From an uncultured cyanobacterium (GTDB lineage Bacteria > Cyanobacteriota > Cyanobacteriia > PCC-6307 > Cyanobiaceae), in contig CAIJRN010000009.1 in NCBI GenBank assembly GCA_903823115.1, positions 18,753-82,752 of the forward strand: DNA of 64,000 nucleotides, in the 5' to 3' direction. The translations under genes were made by a program, and so were the position numbers. Below the pieces are notes generated by a model that had not been told where the DNA came from, ran no database searches, and saw nothing but the letters and a program-made list of their open reading frames with translations. How positions within the stretch are numbered: position 1 is the first letter of the stretch; the number at the start of each line of letters is the position of its first letter. Below are positions 1 to 8,535 of the stretch, one piece after another.

Positions 1-133
1 CCTGGCCCCGCCTGCCGCGATCCCCGGCAATCAAGCTCCGCCCCATCGCGCTGACGCCATCGCCCCAGGCATCGGCGAGGTTGCCCACCGCTGAGATTTC
101 TGTGGCGTCCAGTCCCGGAACCTGGGTTCCCGG

Positions 134-2395
134 TCACTGATGGTCCAGCAACTGATCTCCCAGCCCCTGATCTCCCAGCAGTGGCGTTGCAGCGTCTCTC
201 TTGCCAACGACTCCGTTCTCCGCGACTTCGTTGCCCGGGCTGCCGTTGACATCCGGATCGGGGATCGGGATCGGCATCACCTGGTTGCGGCCCTTGGACT
301 TGGCCTCATAGAGGGCCTGGTCGGCACGGTTGATCAGCGTGGCAACGCTTTCACCCTTCTGGGCCAGGGTGACACCGATGCTGATCGTGATCGAAACACT
401 GCCAGCGCCAAGGGGCACTGGGGGGAGCAGAGCCAGGCGCATCTTCTCGGCCACTGCCATCGCCTGGCCGATGTTGTCGACCCCATCGATCAGCACCAGC
501 AGCTCATCACCGCCGAAACGGGCCACCAGGTCGTTGCGGCGAACGCAGCCACTGATGCGTTCAGCCACAGCGCGCAACAGGATGTCGCCGGCCTCATGGC
601 CCTGGGTGTCGTTGATCTCCTTGAAGTGATCGAGATCGCAGAAAGCCACCGCCAACAGGCGATCACCGCGACGCTGGGATTGAAGCAACTGCTCGAGGTG
701 ATCCAACACCTCCTTGCGATTCGCCAGACCCGTCAGTTCATCGGTTCGGGCACGACGCTCGAGCTTCTGTTCGCTGTTCACTTCGCTGTCCACCGTGCGA
801 AATGATGCCACTTCCCCGTCCTTTTCACCACTGGTGTTGATGTAGGCCTTGGCGTGCAGTTCCACCCAGTGATAACTGAAATCCCTGGCCCGCAGCCTGA
901 ACCGTTCCACCACCGTCTCGGCACCGCCATCGAGGGAGGTGCTGATGCCATTGAAGATTTCAAGATCAGCGGCATGAACCAGTTCTTGAAGCTTTCGACC
1001 TAGCCAGTCGATGGGAGACCAGCCAAGCGTCGGCTGGATCGAGGGCGAAACCCATACCAATTGACCGTTGCGGCAGTGAACCACGACATCGGAAGAATTT
1101 TCAGCCAATAGCCTGTATTTCTCCTCCGATGCCGCCAGGCGCTGCGAGAAGAGGTGGCGCTCCGTTACATCCCGCCAGGTGTAGCTGATGGAGTCGCCAA
1201 TGGCGACAGCCCGAACGTCATAACGACGATCTTCGGCTTTGATCTGATGGGGATAGATGAAGTCATTCAGCACGAGTGGCTGCGTCGTTTCCACCGTCTG
1301 GCAATACATTTCAAACAGTGCCGTACCTTGTTGGGCCGGCATCACATCGAGCAGATGCTTGCCGATCAGCTGCTCGCGATCGCGATCGATTTCGGTGCAG
1401 GCGCTGCCATTGGCATCGGTGTAGATGAAATCGATGATCTTGCCTGAGGCATCGCGCATGGCTTCCAGCACCACATGGGGATCGAGCAGCGAATCCAGGG
1501 TGGCGGCCAGGCGCGCCCGTTCCCGTTCCAGGAAGCGTCGTTGCTGCACCAGGGTGTCCACGTCCTGAAAGCTGCTGATCCAGCCCCCTGGCCCTTCGGG
1601 CTCCGGCGGCAGGGGCCAGGACAACCCCTGCATCCAGTGGAAGCTTCCATCCCGGGAACGCAGCCGCAGCAGCAGAGGTGATTGAGGCAATTCGCCCTTG
1701 AGGCTGAACGTATCGTCTGGATGCACCAGGTCGGTGATGGCGGCATTGATCAACTCGTCCACTCGCCAACCCAGCACGGTCGCGATCGAAGAGGTGACCC
1801 AGGTGACCCGTTGGTCGTCGTTGGTTTCGATCACCACAGCCGAGGCATTTTCAGCCAGCAAGCGATAGCGGCGTTCACTGCTGACCAGGGCTTGCTCCGT
1901 CTGCCGAATGCGGCTGAGATCGGCGGCGATCAGGCAGTGAATTCTCACCCCATCGAGCTCCAGGCCACTCATGGCAGCCAGCACTGGCAGGGCAGATCCA
2001 TCAGGCAGCAGTAAGGAGAGGGGGGCATGGTCGGTGCTGCCTGGCATCACCTGCCGCAGGGCTTCAAGGGCTTGCTGATCAGCAGCCACCACCAGGTCGG
2101 TGAGCGGGATGTCCAGCATCGACATGCGTTCCCGTCCCGTCAGTTCCGCCAGGCGCTGATTGGCATAGAGCACCAGGCCACCGCTTGAAATGGTGGCAGC
2201 CCCTTCTCCCATCTGTTCCACAATCACCCGATAGGGCCGATCGGCCGTGGTGCGGGTGTAAACCCTGGCCGTTTCGCCTGGATCCGTGCCACTGGATTCC
2301 AGCAACAACGCGTCAACCTCGCCGCTGGTGATCGCCTGCAAGGCTGCCTGGAGATCGTCCACCTGATGCTGAAGGTGTTCAACTTCGTTGGCCAC
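134..2395 (-). CDS. Multi-PAS diguanylate cyclase (GGDEF protein)
   Basis: Predicted cytoplasmic diguanylate cyclase of 753 residues that would make cyclic-di-GMP from two GTP. A short N-terminal coiled coil is followed by several PAS-type sensor modules (the repeated YRLLAENAS/S and VTWVSPSI/VTSSI-type segments) and a GGDEF domain at about residues 548-704. The active-site loop reads GGDEL at 628-632, a tolerated variant of GGDEF. RRND at 619-622 sits five residues before it and fits the RxxD product-inhibition site. No membrane segment is evident, so the input is probably a soluble ligand or a partner protein. It is the third gene of a minus-strand cassette after the KaiC-like and KaiB-like genes, 36 bp after the latter, which suggests that the Kai-like pair controls it. 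The short tail after residue 704 is Gly/Asp-rich and unlike the family. Catalytic activity is inferred from the motifs. Confidence 0.9.
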   Translation of the reverse strand: MANEVEHLQHQVDDLQAALQAITSGEVDALLLESSGTDPGETARVYTRTTADRPYRVIVEQMGEGAATISSGGLVLYANQRLAELTGRERMSMLDIPLTDLVVAADQQALEALRQVMPGSTDHAPLSLLLPDGSALPVLAAMSGLELDGVRIHCLIAADLSRIRQTEQALVSSERRYRLLAENASAVVIETNDDQRVTWVTSSIATVLGWRVDELINAAITDLVHPDDTFSLKGELPQSPLLLRLRSRDGSFHWMQGLSWPLPPEPEGPGGWISSFQDVDTLVQQRRFLERERARLAATLDSLLDPHVVLEAMRDASGKIIDFIYTDANGSACTEIDRDREQLIGKHLLDVMPAQQGTALFEMYCQTVETTQPLVLNDFIYPHQIKAEDRRYDVRAVAIGDSISYTWRDVTERHLFSQRLAASEEKYRLLAENSSDVVVHCRNGQLVWVSPSIQPTLGWSPIDWLGRKLQELVHAADLEIFNGISTSLDGGAETVVERFRLRARDFSYHWVELHAKAYINTSGEKDGEVASFRTVDSEVNSEQKLERRARTDELTGLANRKEVLDHLEQLLQSQRRGDRLLAVAFCDLDHFKEINDTQGHEAGDILLRAVAERISGCVRRNDLVARFGGDELLVLIDGVDNIGQAMAVAEKMRLALLPPVPLGAGSVSITISIGVTLAQKGESVATLINRADQALYEAKSKGRNQVMPIPIPDPDVNGSPGNEVAENGVVGKRDAATPLLGDQGLGDQLLDHQ

Positions 2396-2431
2396 GGGTT
2401 GCTTTGATGAGGTGGTTATGGGAGTTGTCTG

Positions 2432-2734
2432 TTAATACTTTTCGCCAAAACTGATCTCCAGGGCCGCCCGCACTCGCTCTTCGTTGCCCAAGTCGCCCAC
2501 GAGGTAACGCCTGGGCGCAGGCAGATGCTTGACCAAGGTGGGGATCGCCAGGATTTTGTCGCGAATGGCCGCCTCTGGGTCTGTTCGGATGTCCACCACC
2601 TTGAGCTCGAAACGGCCTGCCAGTTCATGATCACAGATCTTGCAGATATTGGCCAGGGCCGCAGTCGAGCGAGGAGAAGCTCCATTGATATAGAGCGTCA
2701 GCACCCAGTGAAGCTCTTCATGGTTGAGGTTCAC
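2432..2734 (-). CDS. KaiB-like protein
   Basis: A 100-residue protein of the thioredoxin-like KaiB family. The N-terminal WVLTLYINGASPRS, the central LKVVDI and the ILAIPTLVKHLPAPRR segment match the KaiB pattern, in which KILATPTLAK lies after the second strand, and GDLGNEERV matches the GDLSDREKV region. KaiB normally binds the CI ring of KaiC after a fold switch. Two bases separate it from the upstream KaiC-like gene, so the two are almost certainly co-translated. The sequence differs enough from clock KaiB (for example an N-terminal NHEELHW extension and a C-terminal FGEKY) to suggest a KaiB2/KaiB3-type paralogue rather than the standard clock KaiB. No kaiA is present nearby. Confidence 0.87.
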   Translation of the reverse strand: MNLNHEELHWVLTLYINGASPRSTAALANICKICDHELAGRFELKVVDIRTDPEAAIRDKILAIPTLVKHLPAPRRYLVGDLGNEERVRAALEISFGEKY

Positions 2735-2736
2735 AT

Positions 2737-4464
2737 TTATACCTCTCGGGTTCTTTCGGCCTCACCCTGGTCGAACTCGATGGCAGCCTGTCTTCGGAGC
2801 TGCTCTTCGTTGGCTTTCTGCAGATCACTGGTTGTACCTTCCAGCTCATTCTCCAAAACGGCAATCTGTGCCCTGAGTACTGCGGTGCGTCGCTGCAGGG
2901 AGCTTTGATTCCGTTTGACGTTGGCGAGCCGATTATCGGCGACTCTGGCAAAACGAGCCAACTGCTGTTTACGAGCTGAACCGGTGAGGATTCCTCCCCG
3001 AGGATCAATCATCACCTCGATCAGTTGGGCGCCATTTGTAGTGAGTTTGAACTCCCTCACCTGATTCGAGTGGGCCATTCCCCGGCTCTTGATCACGAAC
3101 AGCAAGCGGCTCCGTTCGCCATTGTGTTCGATGTTTCGTAGCAGCAACCAGCTATCGGTGAGCGAAGAAACCCCCACGGCACTCGCCTCCTCTTGGTTGC
3201 CATGGGTCAAGGAGGTGATAACGGAGGTGATTTCCCGCGACTTGAGCATGTCGATCTCCATCGACACGGTGGCTCGGATGTTCCTTTCCGGTCCCAGTTC
3301 GGCCAAGCTGCGCATGGCATCGAGCACCACCACGCGGGGACAGAACTCCTCCAGCACGCGATCGAGGCGACCGAGGTGCTCCTCCAGTCCGTAGGCGGTG
3401 GAACGCTCGGCCCAGATTTTCAGCAGGCCGGCATCCACCCATTGCTGCAGGTCGATCCCGACCGAGCGCATGTTGCGGATCAGCCGGGCCTTTGATTCCT
3501 CGAAGGAGATGAACAGGGCCCGTTCACCTCTGCGGCAGGCCGCGTCCACCAGCTGGGCGGCGATGGTGGTTTTACCCGTGCCAGCTCTGCCACTGATCAG
3601 CAGGCTGGCGCCACGGAAGATGCCACCACTCAGCATTTGATCGAGCTGCTCCATGCCTGTGGAAACCCTTTCATTCGAGGCCGTGGGCAGGAATTCCGAT
3701 CCCATGGCGGGCAACACAACAAATCCACGATCTGTAATCAGAAAGGGATACTCATTGGTGCCGTGCTCTGATCCCCTGTACTTCAGAATCCGCAAGCGAC
3801 GGGTTGAAATTTCTTCATGCACGCGGTGGTCGAGCAGAATGGCGCAATCGGAAATCACCTCTTCAAACCCGTAACGGGTCAGGCTGCCTTCTCGGCCCCG
3901 CTCTTCCGTTACCACCGCGGTGATCTTGCGTTCTTTGAACCAGCGGAAGAGGCGGGAGAGTTCACCTCGCACCATCAGGTCGTTGCCAAAACTGGCCAGC
4001 ATGACTTCGATCGTGTCCAAGACAATCCGCTTCGCTCCTATCGCTTCAATTGCTTTCTCCAGGCGCAGAAACAGACCCTCCAAGTCAAAACTACCCGTTG
4101 TCACGATCTCGGAGGGCTCGATATGAAAGGCATCAATGATCAGCATCCCGTCTGCGATCTGGCCTTCGAGATCAAAACCAAAGGTGGCCATATTTTCGAT
4201 CAGATCGGTTCTGGATTCCTCGAAGGTAAACAGCACGCCCGGCTCACCAAAATCCCTGATTCCCCGCAATAGGAATTCCAGCGCAAACATGGTCTTACCC
4301 GTGCCGGAGGCCCCAGCCACAAGGGTGGGACGCCCTTTTGGCAGGCCACCAGCACTGATCCCATCAAAACCGCGAATACCAGTTGGAGCCTTGGCCAGAG
4401 GTCGAGGAAGGCCAGTGGAATAAACTTTTCCAGCTTGGTCTTGAGAATCATTAGGTATTTGCAC
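2737..4464 (-). CDS. KaiC-family double-ATPase (KaiC2-like)
   Basis: A 575-residue protein with the tandem RecA-like CI-CII layout of KaiC. CI has Walker A GASGTGKT at 51-58 and the catalytic Glu pair at 82-83. CII has GRAGTGKT at 292-299 and a Glu pair at 322-323. Clock KaiC autophosphorylates on a Ser-Thr pair in CII; here the corresponding positions are S433-S434 (GVSSLTD), with S428 in the place of the nearby Thr. The familiar KaiC C-terminal A-loop tail is replaced by about 75 residues with a predicted coiled coil (roughly 508-560) and a charged end. Ser-Ser sites and a non-standard tail suggest a KaiC2-type signalling ATPase rather than the oscillator KaiC, but this is inference. It heads an operon with a kaiB-like gene and a diguanylate cyclase gene. 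Bases of the cassette are somewhat less GC-rich than the neighbouring genes. Confidence 0.92.
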   Translation of the reverse strand: MQIPNDSQDQAGKVYSTGLPRPLAKAPTGIRGFDGISAGGLPKGRPTLVAGASGTGKTMFALEFLLRGIRDFGEPGVLFTFEESRTDLIENMATFGFDLEGQIADGMLIIDAFHIEPSEIVTTGSFDLEGLFLRLEKAIEAIGAKRIVLDTIEVMLASFGNDLMVRGELSRLFRWFKERKITAVVTEERGREGSLTRYGFEEVISDCAILLDHRVHEEISTRRLRILKYRGSEHGTNEYPFLITDRGFVVLPAMGSEFLPTASNERVSTGMEQLDQMLSGGIFRGASLLISGRAGTGKTTIAAQLVDAACRRGERALFISFEESKARLIRNMRSVGIDLQQWVDAGLLKIWAERSTAYGLEEHLGRLDRVLEEFCPRVVVLDAMRSLAELGPERNIRATVSMEIDMLKSREITSVITSLTHGNQEEASAVGVSSLTDSWLLLRNIEHNGERSRLLFVIKSRGMAHSNQVREFKLTTNGAQLIEVMIDPRGGILTGSARKQQLARFARVADNRLANVKRNQSSLQRRTAVLRAQIAVLENELEGTTSDLQKANEEQLRRQAAIEFDQGEAERTREV

Positions 4465-4834
4465 TGATCAACGCAACTCTACAGCCTCAACATAGCTGGG
4501 TTCGAACAACCTTGTCATCCCAGTTGGGGTGAACAAAGCAAAGGTCCGAAACATCTTGGTGCCCACTGAGGGTAATCAATTCCAATTTGATCGTTGCAGA
4601 CTTCGCCGCGGCCACTAAAGCTCGTCAGAACGCGAATTATTCCCCTTCTCAGCATGCGGAGAATCGATTGACAAGCTTTCTCTGGATTGGGCGTCGAATG
4701 CAGATATTCAAGTCAAGTATGATTGGCATGCCCTCTGATAAAATCTAATCAGTTCCGACGCTGTTAGGTGGTTCCCTCTGCTGCAGATTCGCATTGTGAG
4801 CGCTTCGATCCATTCGGCCCTGTCCGTTGGCTCA
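4465..4834. other. Intergenic region upstream of the kai-like operon
   Basis: About 370 bp between the start of the KaiC-like gene and the 3' end of the membrane-protein gene. It is clearly more AT-rich than its surroundings and has no open frame with coding character. It must hold the promoter of the minus-strand kai-like operon, but I could not pick a convincing -10/-35 pair by eye. Confidence 0.5.
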
Positions 4835-5782
4835 TCAAGGCAGCGACGCATCGGCCCGGTACCGCCTCACCCAGGCTTCCTGCGCCGCCACCAGCAGCAG
4901 CAGCCAGAGGCTGCCGGCCAGGGTGAGCAGCGGATAGGTCAGCGGCGGCTGGGGAATCACGAACGGCAGCAGGGCCAGGCCCAGGGCCGGCGGGAACGGT
5001 AACTGCGCCAGCTTCAGCAGCGCCAGGGTGGCCAGCACCGCCAGAAAGGCCGCGGCCGGCGTCACCCCCAGGGTTCTCGCCAGGCCCAGCCCCATCACCG
5101 CGGCGCTGTTGGCCACCACCAGCACGGCGCCGGAGCGGCCACGCCAGGGGCAATGCTGCCGGTGCACGATCATCTCAAAGGCAATCACCAGCAGCGGTGG
5201 AAACAGCACCAGCGGCGAACCGATCAGGCCCGCCAGCACCAGTCCCCCCAGCAGGAACACGCCAAACGGCAGGGCCCAGCCCTTCAGGGGCGGCAGGGCT
5301 GAGCGGGGGGCTGGGCCATCCGCTTGCAGCACAGCGCTGCTCAGGTGCCAACGCCTGCGCAGGACGATCAGCAGCGCCAGGCCACCGGTGCCGATCAGGA
5401 TCGAAAATGGATAGCTCCAGGTGTGGATGCCGAGTGCAAGCGGCAGCAACCCAGCCGAGAGGGCCGGCACGATCGGCGACCGCAGGGCGGCGATCACCAG
5501 CAGGGTGAGCCCCACATTGAGCAGCACCGCCGTGGGGCCATAGGCCAGGTGGCGGGTGATCCACAGCCCCTGAACCGCGGCCAGGAAGGGCGTCAGCATC
5601 AGCAGGGCTGGCGAGCGGGCCCAGGGATGGCGGGCATTGCTGAAGATCACCCAGCCCAGAGCCCCGAGCTCGGGGAAGAGCACGTAGGGCATGCCGGTGG
5701 CGTTGGCGATCGCCGTGATCAGCGCCAGGAAGGCTGCAATCGCCAGATCGGGGCGGCCTAACTTCAGCCGGCCTTCAACCAC
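4835..5782 (-). CDS. Polytopic membrane protein, HPP-like
   Basis: A 315-residue integral membrane protein with roughly eight or nine hydrophobic segments. The first half contains LFPELGALGWVIF followed by NARHPWARSP, and the second half LVLFPPLLVIAFEMI followed by HCPW. This resembles two copies of the small HPP membrane domain, a family linked in some bacteria and plastids to nitrite transport. The resemblance is by eye and the substrate is unknown. The start codon lies inside the 3' end of hemB (19-bp overlap) on the same strand, so translation is probably coupled to hemB. The C-terminus is a short basic cytoplasmic-looking tail. Confidence 0.7.
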   Translation of the reverse strand: MVEGRLKLGRPDLAIAAFLALITAIANATGMPYVLFPELGALGWVIFSNARHPWARSPALLMLTPFLAAVQGLWITRHLAYGPTAVLLNVGLTLLVIAALRSPIVPALSAGLLPLALGIHTWSYPFSILIGTGGLALLIVLRRRWHLSSAVLQADGPAPRSALPPLKGWALPFGVFLLGGLVLAGLIGSPLVLFPPLLVIAFEMIVHRQHCPWRGRSGAVLVVANSAAVMGLGLARTLGVTPAAAFLAVLATLALLKLAQLPFPPALGLALLPFVIPQPPLTYPLLTLAGSLWLLLLVAAQEAWVRRYRADASLP

Positions 5783-6765
5783 TGGGCCGCATCACAGGCG
5801 TGATAAGTGAGGATCAGATCGGCCCCGGCCCGGCGGAAACAGAGCAGGGTTTCCAGCACGATCGCGCGCTCATCGATCCAGCCCCGTTCGGCCGCAGCCT
5901 TGACCATGGCGTACTCGCCGCTGACGTTGTAGGCGGCGATCGGCAGCTCGGTTTCACCCCGCAGGCGATGGATGATGTCGAGATAGGCCAGACCCGGCTT
6001 GACCATCAGGATGTCGGCTCCCTCCTGTTCGTCGAGCAGGGCTTCGGTGAGGGCCTCGCGGCCATTGGCCGCATCCATCTGATAGGTGCTTTTGTCCTTG
6101 GGAATCGGCTTGCCGGATGTGGTGCGGGGGGCCGAATCGAGGGCTTCGCGGAAGGGCCCGTAGAAGGCGGAGGCGTACTTGGCGGTATAGCTGATGATGC
6201 CCACATGCTCGAAACCCTCCTCGTCGAGGGCTTCGCGGATGGCACCAACGCGGCCATCCATCATGTCGCTGGGGCCGATCAGATCGGCACCGGCCCGGGC
6301 CTGGGCCACGGCCTGGCGGCAGAGAATCTCCACCGTTTCATCGTTGAGCACCACCCCCTCGTCCGAGACGATGCCGTCGTGGCCGTCACAGGAGTAGGGA
6401 TCGAGGGCCACATCGGTCATGATCGCCATGCCGGGATGGACCTCCTTGAGGAGCCGGATCGCCCGGGGGATCAGGCCGTGCTCGTTGAAGCACTCGGCGC
6501 CATCCTCACTTTTGAGCCCATCGGCAACCTTGGGGAACAGCACCACGCAGCGGATGCCCAGCTCCCAGGCGCGGCCCACCTCATCCACCAGGCCCTCGAG
6601 GCTCCAGCGGTTGGCCCCGGGCATGGCGCCGATCGGCTCGTTCGTGGCGCCCTCATGCACGAACAGGGGATAGATGAAGTCGGTGGGGGCGAGATGGTGT
6701 TCCCGCACCAGCGCCCGCAGGGCCGGAGTCCGCCGCAGCCGGCGCGGGCGATAGCTGAGATCCAT
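5764..6765 (-). CDS. hemB: Delta-aminolevulinic acid dehydratase (porphobilinogen synthase)
   Basis: HemB condenses two 5-aminolevulinate molecules into porphobilinogen in the tetrapyrrole pathway that feeds haem, chlorophyll and phycobilin synthesis. The 333-residue length is normal. The two Schiff-base lysines are visible at K196 (SYTAKYAS) and K256 (MVKPGLAYLD). The metal-site stretch at 118-131 reads DVALDPYSCDGHDG. Asp rather than Cys at the first two ligand positions indicates the Mg-dependent form typical of phototrophs rather than the Zn form. The N-terminal RPRRLRRTPALRALVREH is family-typical. The gene overlaps the following membrane-protein gene by 19 bp. Confidence 0.97.
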   Translation of the reverse strand: MDLSYRPRRLRRTPALRALVREHHLAPTDFIYPLFVHEGATNEPIGAMPGANRWSLEGLVDEVGRAWELGIRCVVLFPKVADGLKSEDGAECFNEHGLIPRAIRLLKEVHPGMAIMTDVALDPYSCDGHDGIVSDEGVVLNDETVEILCRQAVAQARAGADLIGPSDMMDGRVGAIREALDEEGFEHVGIISYTAKYASAFYGPFREALDSAPRTTSGKPIPKDKSTYQMDAANGREALTEALLDEQEGADILMVKPGLAYLDIIHRLRGETELPIAAYNVSGEYAMVKAAAERGWIDERAIVLETLLCFRRAGADLILTYHACDAAQWLKAG

Positions 6766-6816
6766 GGGGAAGGAAAACCTGGGGCGAATCTTAGGGAGCA
6801 GACCTGCGCTCCAATT

Positions 6817-7761
6817 TCAGAGTCGGGCGGCGGCGATCCAGCCCTGGCGAGGGTCGGCGCTGCGGGCCTGGCGCAGCTCCTCCAGCAGCTGGCGCTCTTT
6901 GTCGCTGAGGCTGTCCGGCAACTTCAGGATCGGCGTCAGCAGCAGATCGCCGCGCCCCTCTTTGAGCGGCCAGCCCTTGCCCTTGAGCCGCAGGCTGCGC
7001 CCCAGGCTCATGCCGGGGGGGACCTGCACGGTGGCCTCACCATCGGGGGTGGCCACCCGCACCTCGCCGCCGAGGGCCAGCTCATCAAGGCTCAGGGGCA
7101 ATTCGGCGCGCAGTTGATCGCCATCGAGCCGCCAGACCGGATGGGGCTGAAGCTTGAGGGTGAGATAGAGATCGCCGCGGCGGCCCGTGCCCGGCTGGAG
7201 ATTGCCCTTGCCCTTGAGCCGCAGGCGGCTGCCGTCCTTCACTCCAGCCGGAATGCGCACCTGCACCCGTTCCTCATTGACGGCCAGGGTGCGCTCACAG
7301 CCGCGGAAGGCATCACCCAGGGGCAGGTTGATGCTGGCTTCCGCATCGAGATCAATGGGAGCGCCGCGGCCACCAGCGCCGGGCCCGGGGAAGCCGCCGG
7401 GAAAGCCGGAGCCGAAACCGCCCGGAGCCCCGCCGAAGCGACCGAGCAGATCGTTGACGAAGTCGTCGAAGTTGCCGTAGCGGCCGAAATCCACATCGGC
7501 TCCGGCCCCGGGGCTGGGGCTGCCCATCTGATTCCAGTACTGGCCGAACTGCTCGTAGCGCCGGCGTTTGTCGGGATCGGAGAGCACCTCGTAGGCCTCG
7601 CTGATCTCCTTGAAACGGGCCTCCGCCCCCTGATCGTCGGGGTTGACGTCCGGGTGGTACTGGCGGGCGAGCTTGCGGAAGGACCGCTTGATCGTGTCGG
7701 CATCGGCTCCTCGCTCGACACCGAGAACCTTGAAATAGTCGCGGTAGCCGTTGACGCTCAT
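6817..7761 (-). CDS. DnaJ/CbpA-type J-domain co-chaperone
   Basis: Type II Hsp40 of 314 residues. The J domain occupies about residues 6-72 with the HPD motif at 36-38, which stimulates the DnaK ATPase. A Gly/Phe-Pro-rich linker follows (about 95-135). Then comes the C-terminal peptide-binding double beta-barrel, with repeated VRIPAGVKDGSRLRLKGKG and VQVPPGMSLGRSLRLKGKG segments. There is no CxxCxGxG zinc domain, so this is CbpA-like rather than a full DnaJ. The ATG at 7761 was chosen because MSVNGYRDYFKVLGV begins the J domain normally; the longer open frame upstream lacks coding character. It lies 51 bp upstream of hemB on the same strand. Confidence 0.93.
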   Translation of the reverse strand: MSVNGYRDYFKVLGVERGADADTIKRSFRKLARQYHPDVNPDDQGAEARFKEISEAYEVLSDPDKRRRYEQFGQYWNQMGSPSPGAGADVDFGRYGNFDDFVNDLLGRFGGAPGGFGSGFPGGFPGPGAGGRGAPIDLDAEASINLPLGDAFRGCERTLAVNEERVQVRIPAGVKDGSRLRLKGKGNLQPGTGRRGDLYLTLKLQPHPVWRLDGDQLRAELPLSLDELALGGEVRVATPDGEATVQVPPGMSLGRSLRLKGKGWPLKEGRGDLLLTPILKLPDSLSDKERQLLEELRQARSADPRQGWIAAARL

Positions 7762-7890
7762 CAGCCGGGGCCCCTGTGGTTGCATTGTCTCAGTCGCTGG
7801 GGGCCGGGCAGGCGGCTGGCAGGGGGCGGAAGGCCGTACGCAGCCAAGCTGCCTAGATTTCAGGCAATTCTCAGTCGCACCGGCACCCCC

Positions 7891-8502
7891 ATGGGCCCAT
7901 TCATCCGTTCTGGAGGTTCTCTGTTGATGGCGGCGCTGCTGCCGCTGCTGGGCCTGGCCGGCCCCGTCATCGCTGCAAGCCCGATCAAGCCGCCAGCCCC
8001 CTCCCAGCCGCTGACAGCGGCCCCGGCGGCCCCGTCCAGTGCGCCCCTCCCCGGCTCCAGCTCCACCCCCAGCCTCGGGCAGGCCCTGAAGCCTTCCAGC
8101 CCGGAGCAGATCGCCCTTGCCAACCACCTGCGCAAGCAGGGGGCGATCTTCTACGGCGCCTATTGGTGCACCCACTGCTTCCGCCAGAAGAATCTGTTCG
8201 GCCAGCAGGCCGGGGATCAGCTGCCCTACGTCGAATGCGCCAAAGATCAGGCCGGAGCCGACCGGTGCAATGCCGCCGACGTGCGCGCCTATCCCACCTG
8301 GGTGTTGGGCAATGAACGGCGTGAGGGGGTTCAGACCCTTGAGGAGCTGGCAACCTGGAGTGGTTTTGCTGGCTTCGGCAGCAGCGGCAGCAGTGGCAGC
8401 AGTGGCAGCAAGGCCCAGACCGATGGCCTCATGCCCAGCGCCACCTCCTCGCCCAGGGTCGCGCCAGCCAAAAGTCTCTCGCCCCGTCTGGGCACCCCCT
8501 GA
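7891..8502 (+). CDS. Exported thioredoxin-like protein (CTHC)
   Basis: A 203-residue predicted exported or membrane-anchored thioredoxin-fold protein. A hydrophobic N-terminal segment (about residues 12-28, ending in PVIAAS) is followed by a Pro/Ala/Ser-rich linker, then the redox domain with C93-T-H-C96 in FYGAYWCTHCFRQKNLFG. The segments LPYVECA and AYPTWVLG closely resemble the thioredoxin domain that is fused to VKOR in many cyanobacteria (LTO1-like), which supports disulfide formation in the lumen or periplasm. Here the domain stands alone without a VKOR part. The tail is low-complexity Gly/Ser. The ATG at 7891 gives the signal segment; the frame is open far upstream but antisense to dnaJ and hemB. 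Confidence 0.8.
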   Translation: MGPFIRSGGSLLMAALLPLLGLAGPVIAASPIKPPAPSQPLTAAPAAPSSAPLPGSSSTPSLGQALKPSSPEQIALANHLRKQGAIFYGAYWCTHCFRQKNLFGQQAGDQLPYVECAKDQAGADRCNAADVRAYPTWVLGNERREGVQTLEELATWSGFAGFGSSGSSGSSGSKAQTDGLMPSATSSPRVAPAKSLSPRLGTP

Positions 8503-8535
8503 GCGACCTGATTCGCTGCTGGGCCTGGGCGCCCG

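Noticed and set aside
31..252. Minus-strand short frame at the left edge
   Set aside because: No recognisable protein; overlaps the start of the window and the 3' part of the cyclase gene. The first 133 bases hold no supported gene.
4669..4710. Possible TTGACA promoter box in the region upstream of the kai-like operon
   Set aside because: The TTGACA is on the plus strand, and no -10 box sits at a suitable distance; the operon runs leftward.
5800..7860. Plus-strand extension of the thioredoxin-like frame back across dnaJ and hemB
   Set aside because: It is antisense to two certain genes; only the part from 7891 has a signal peptide and thioredoxin motif.
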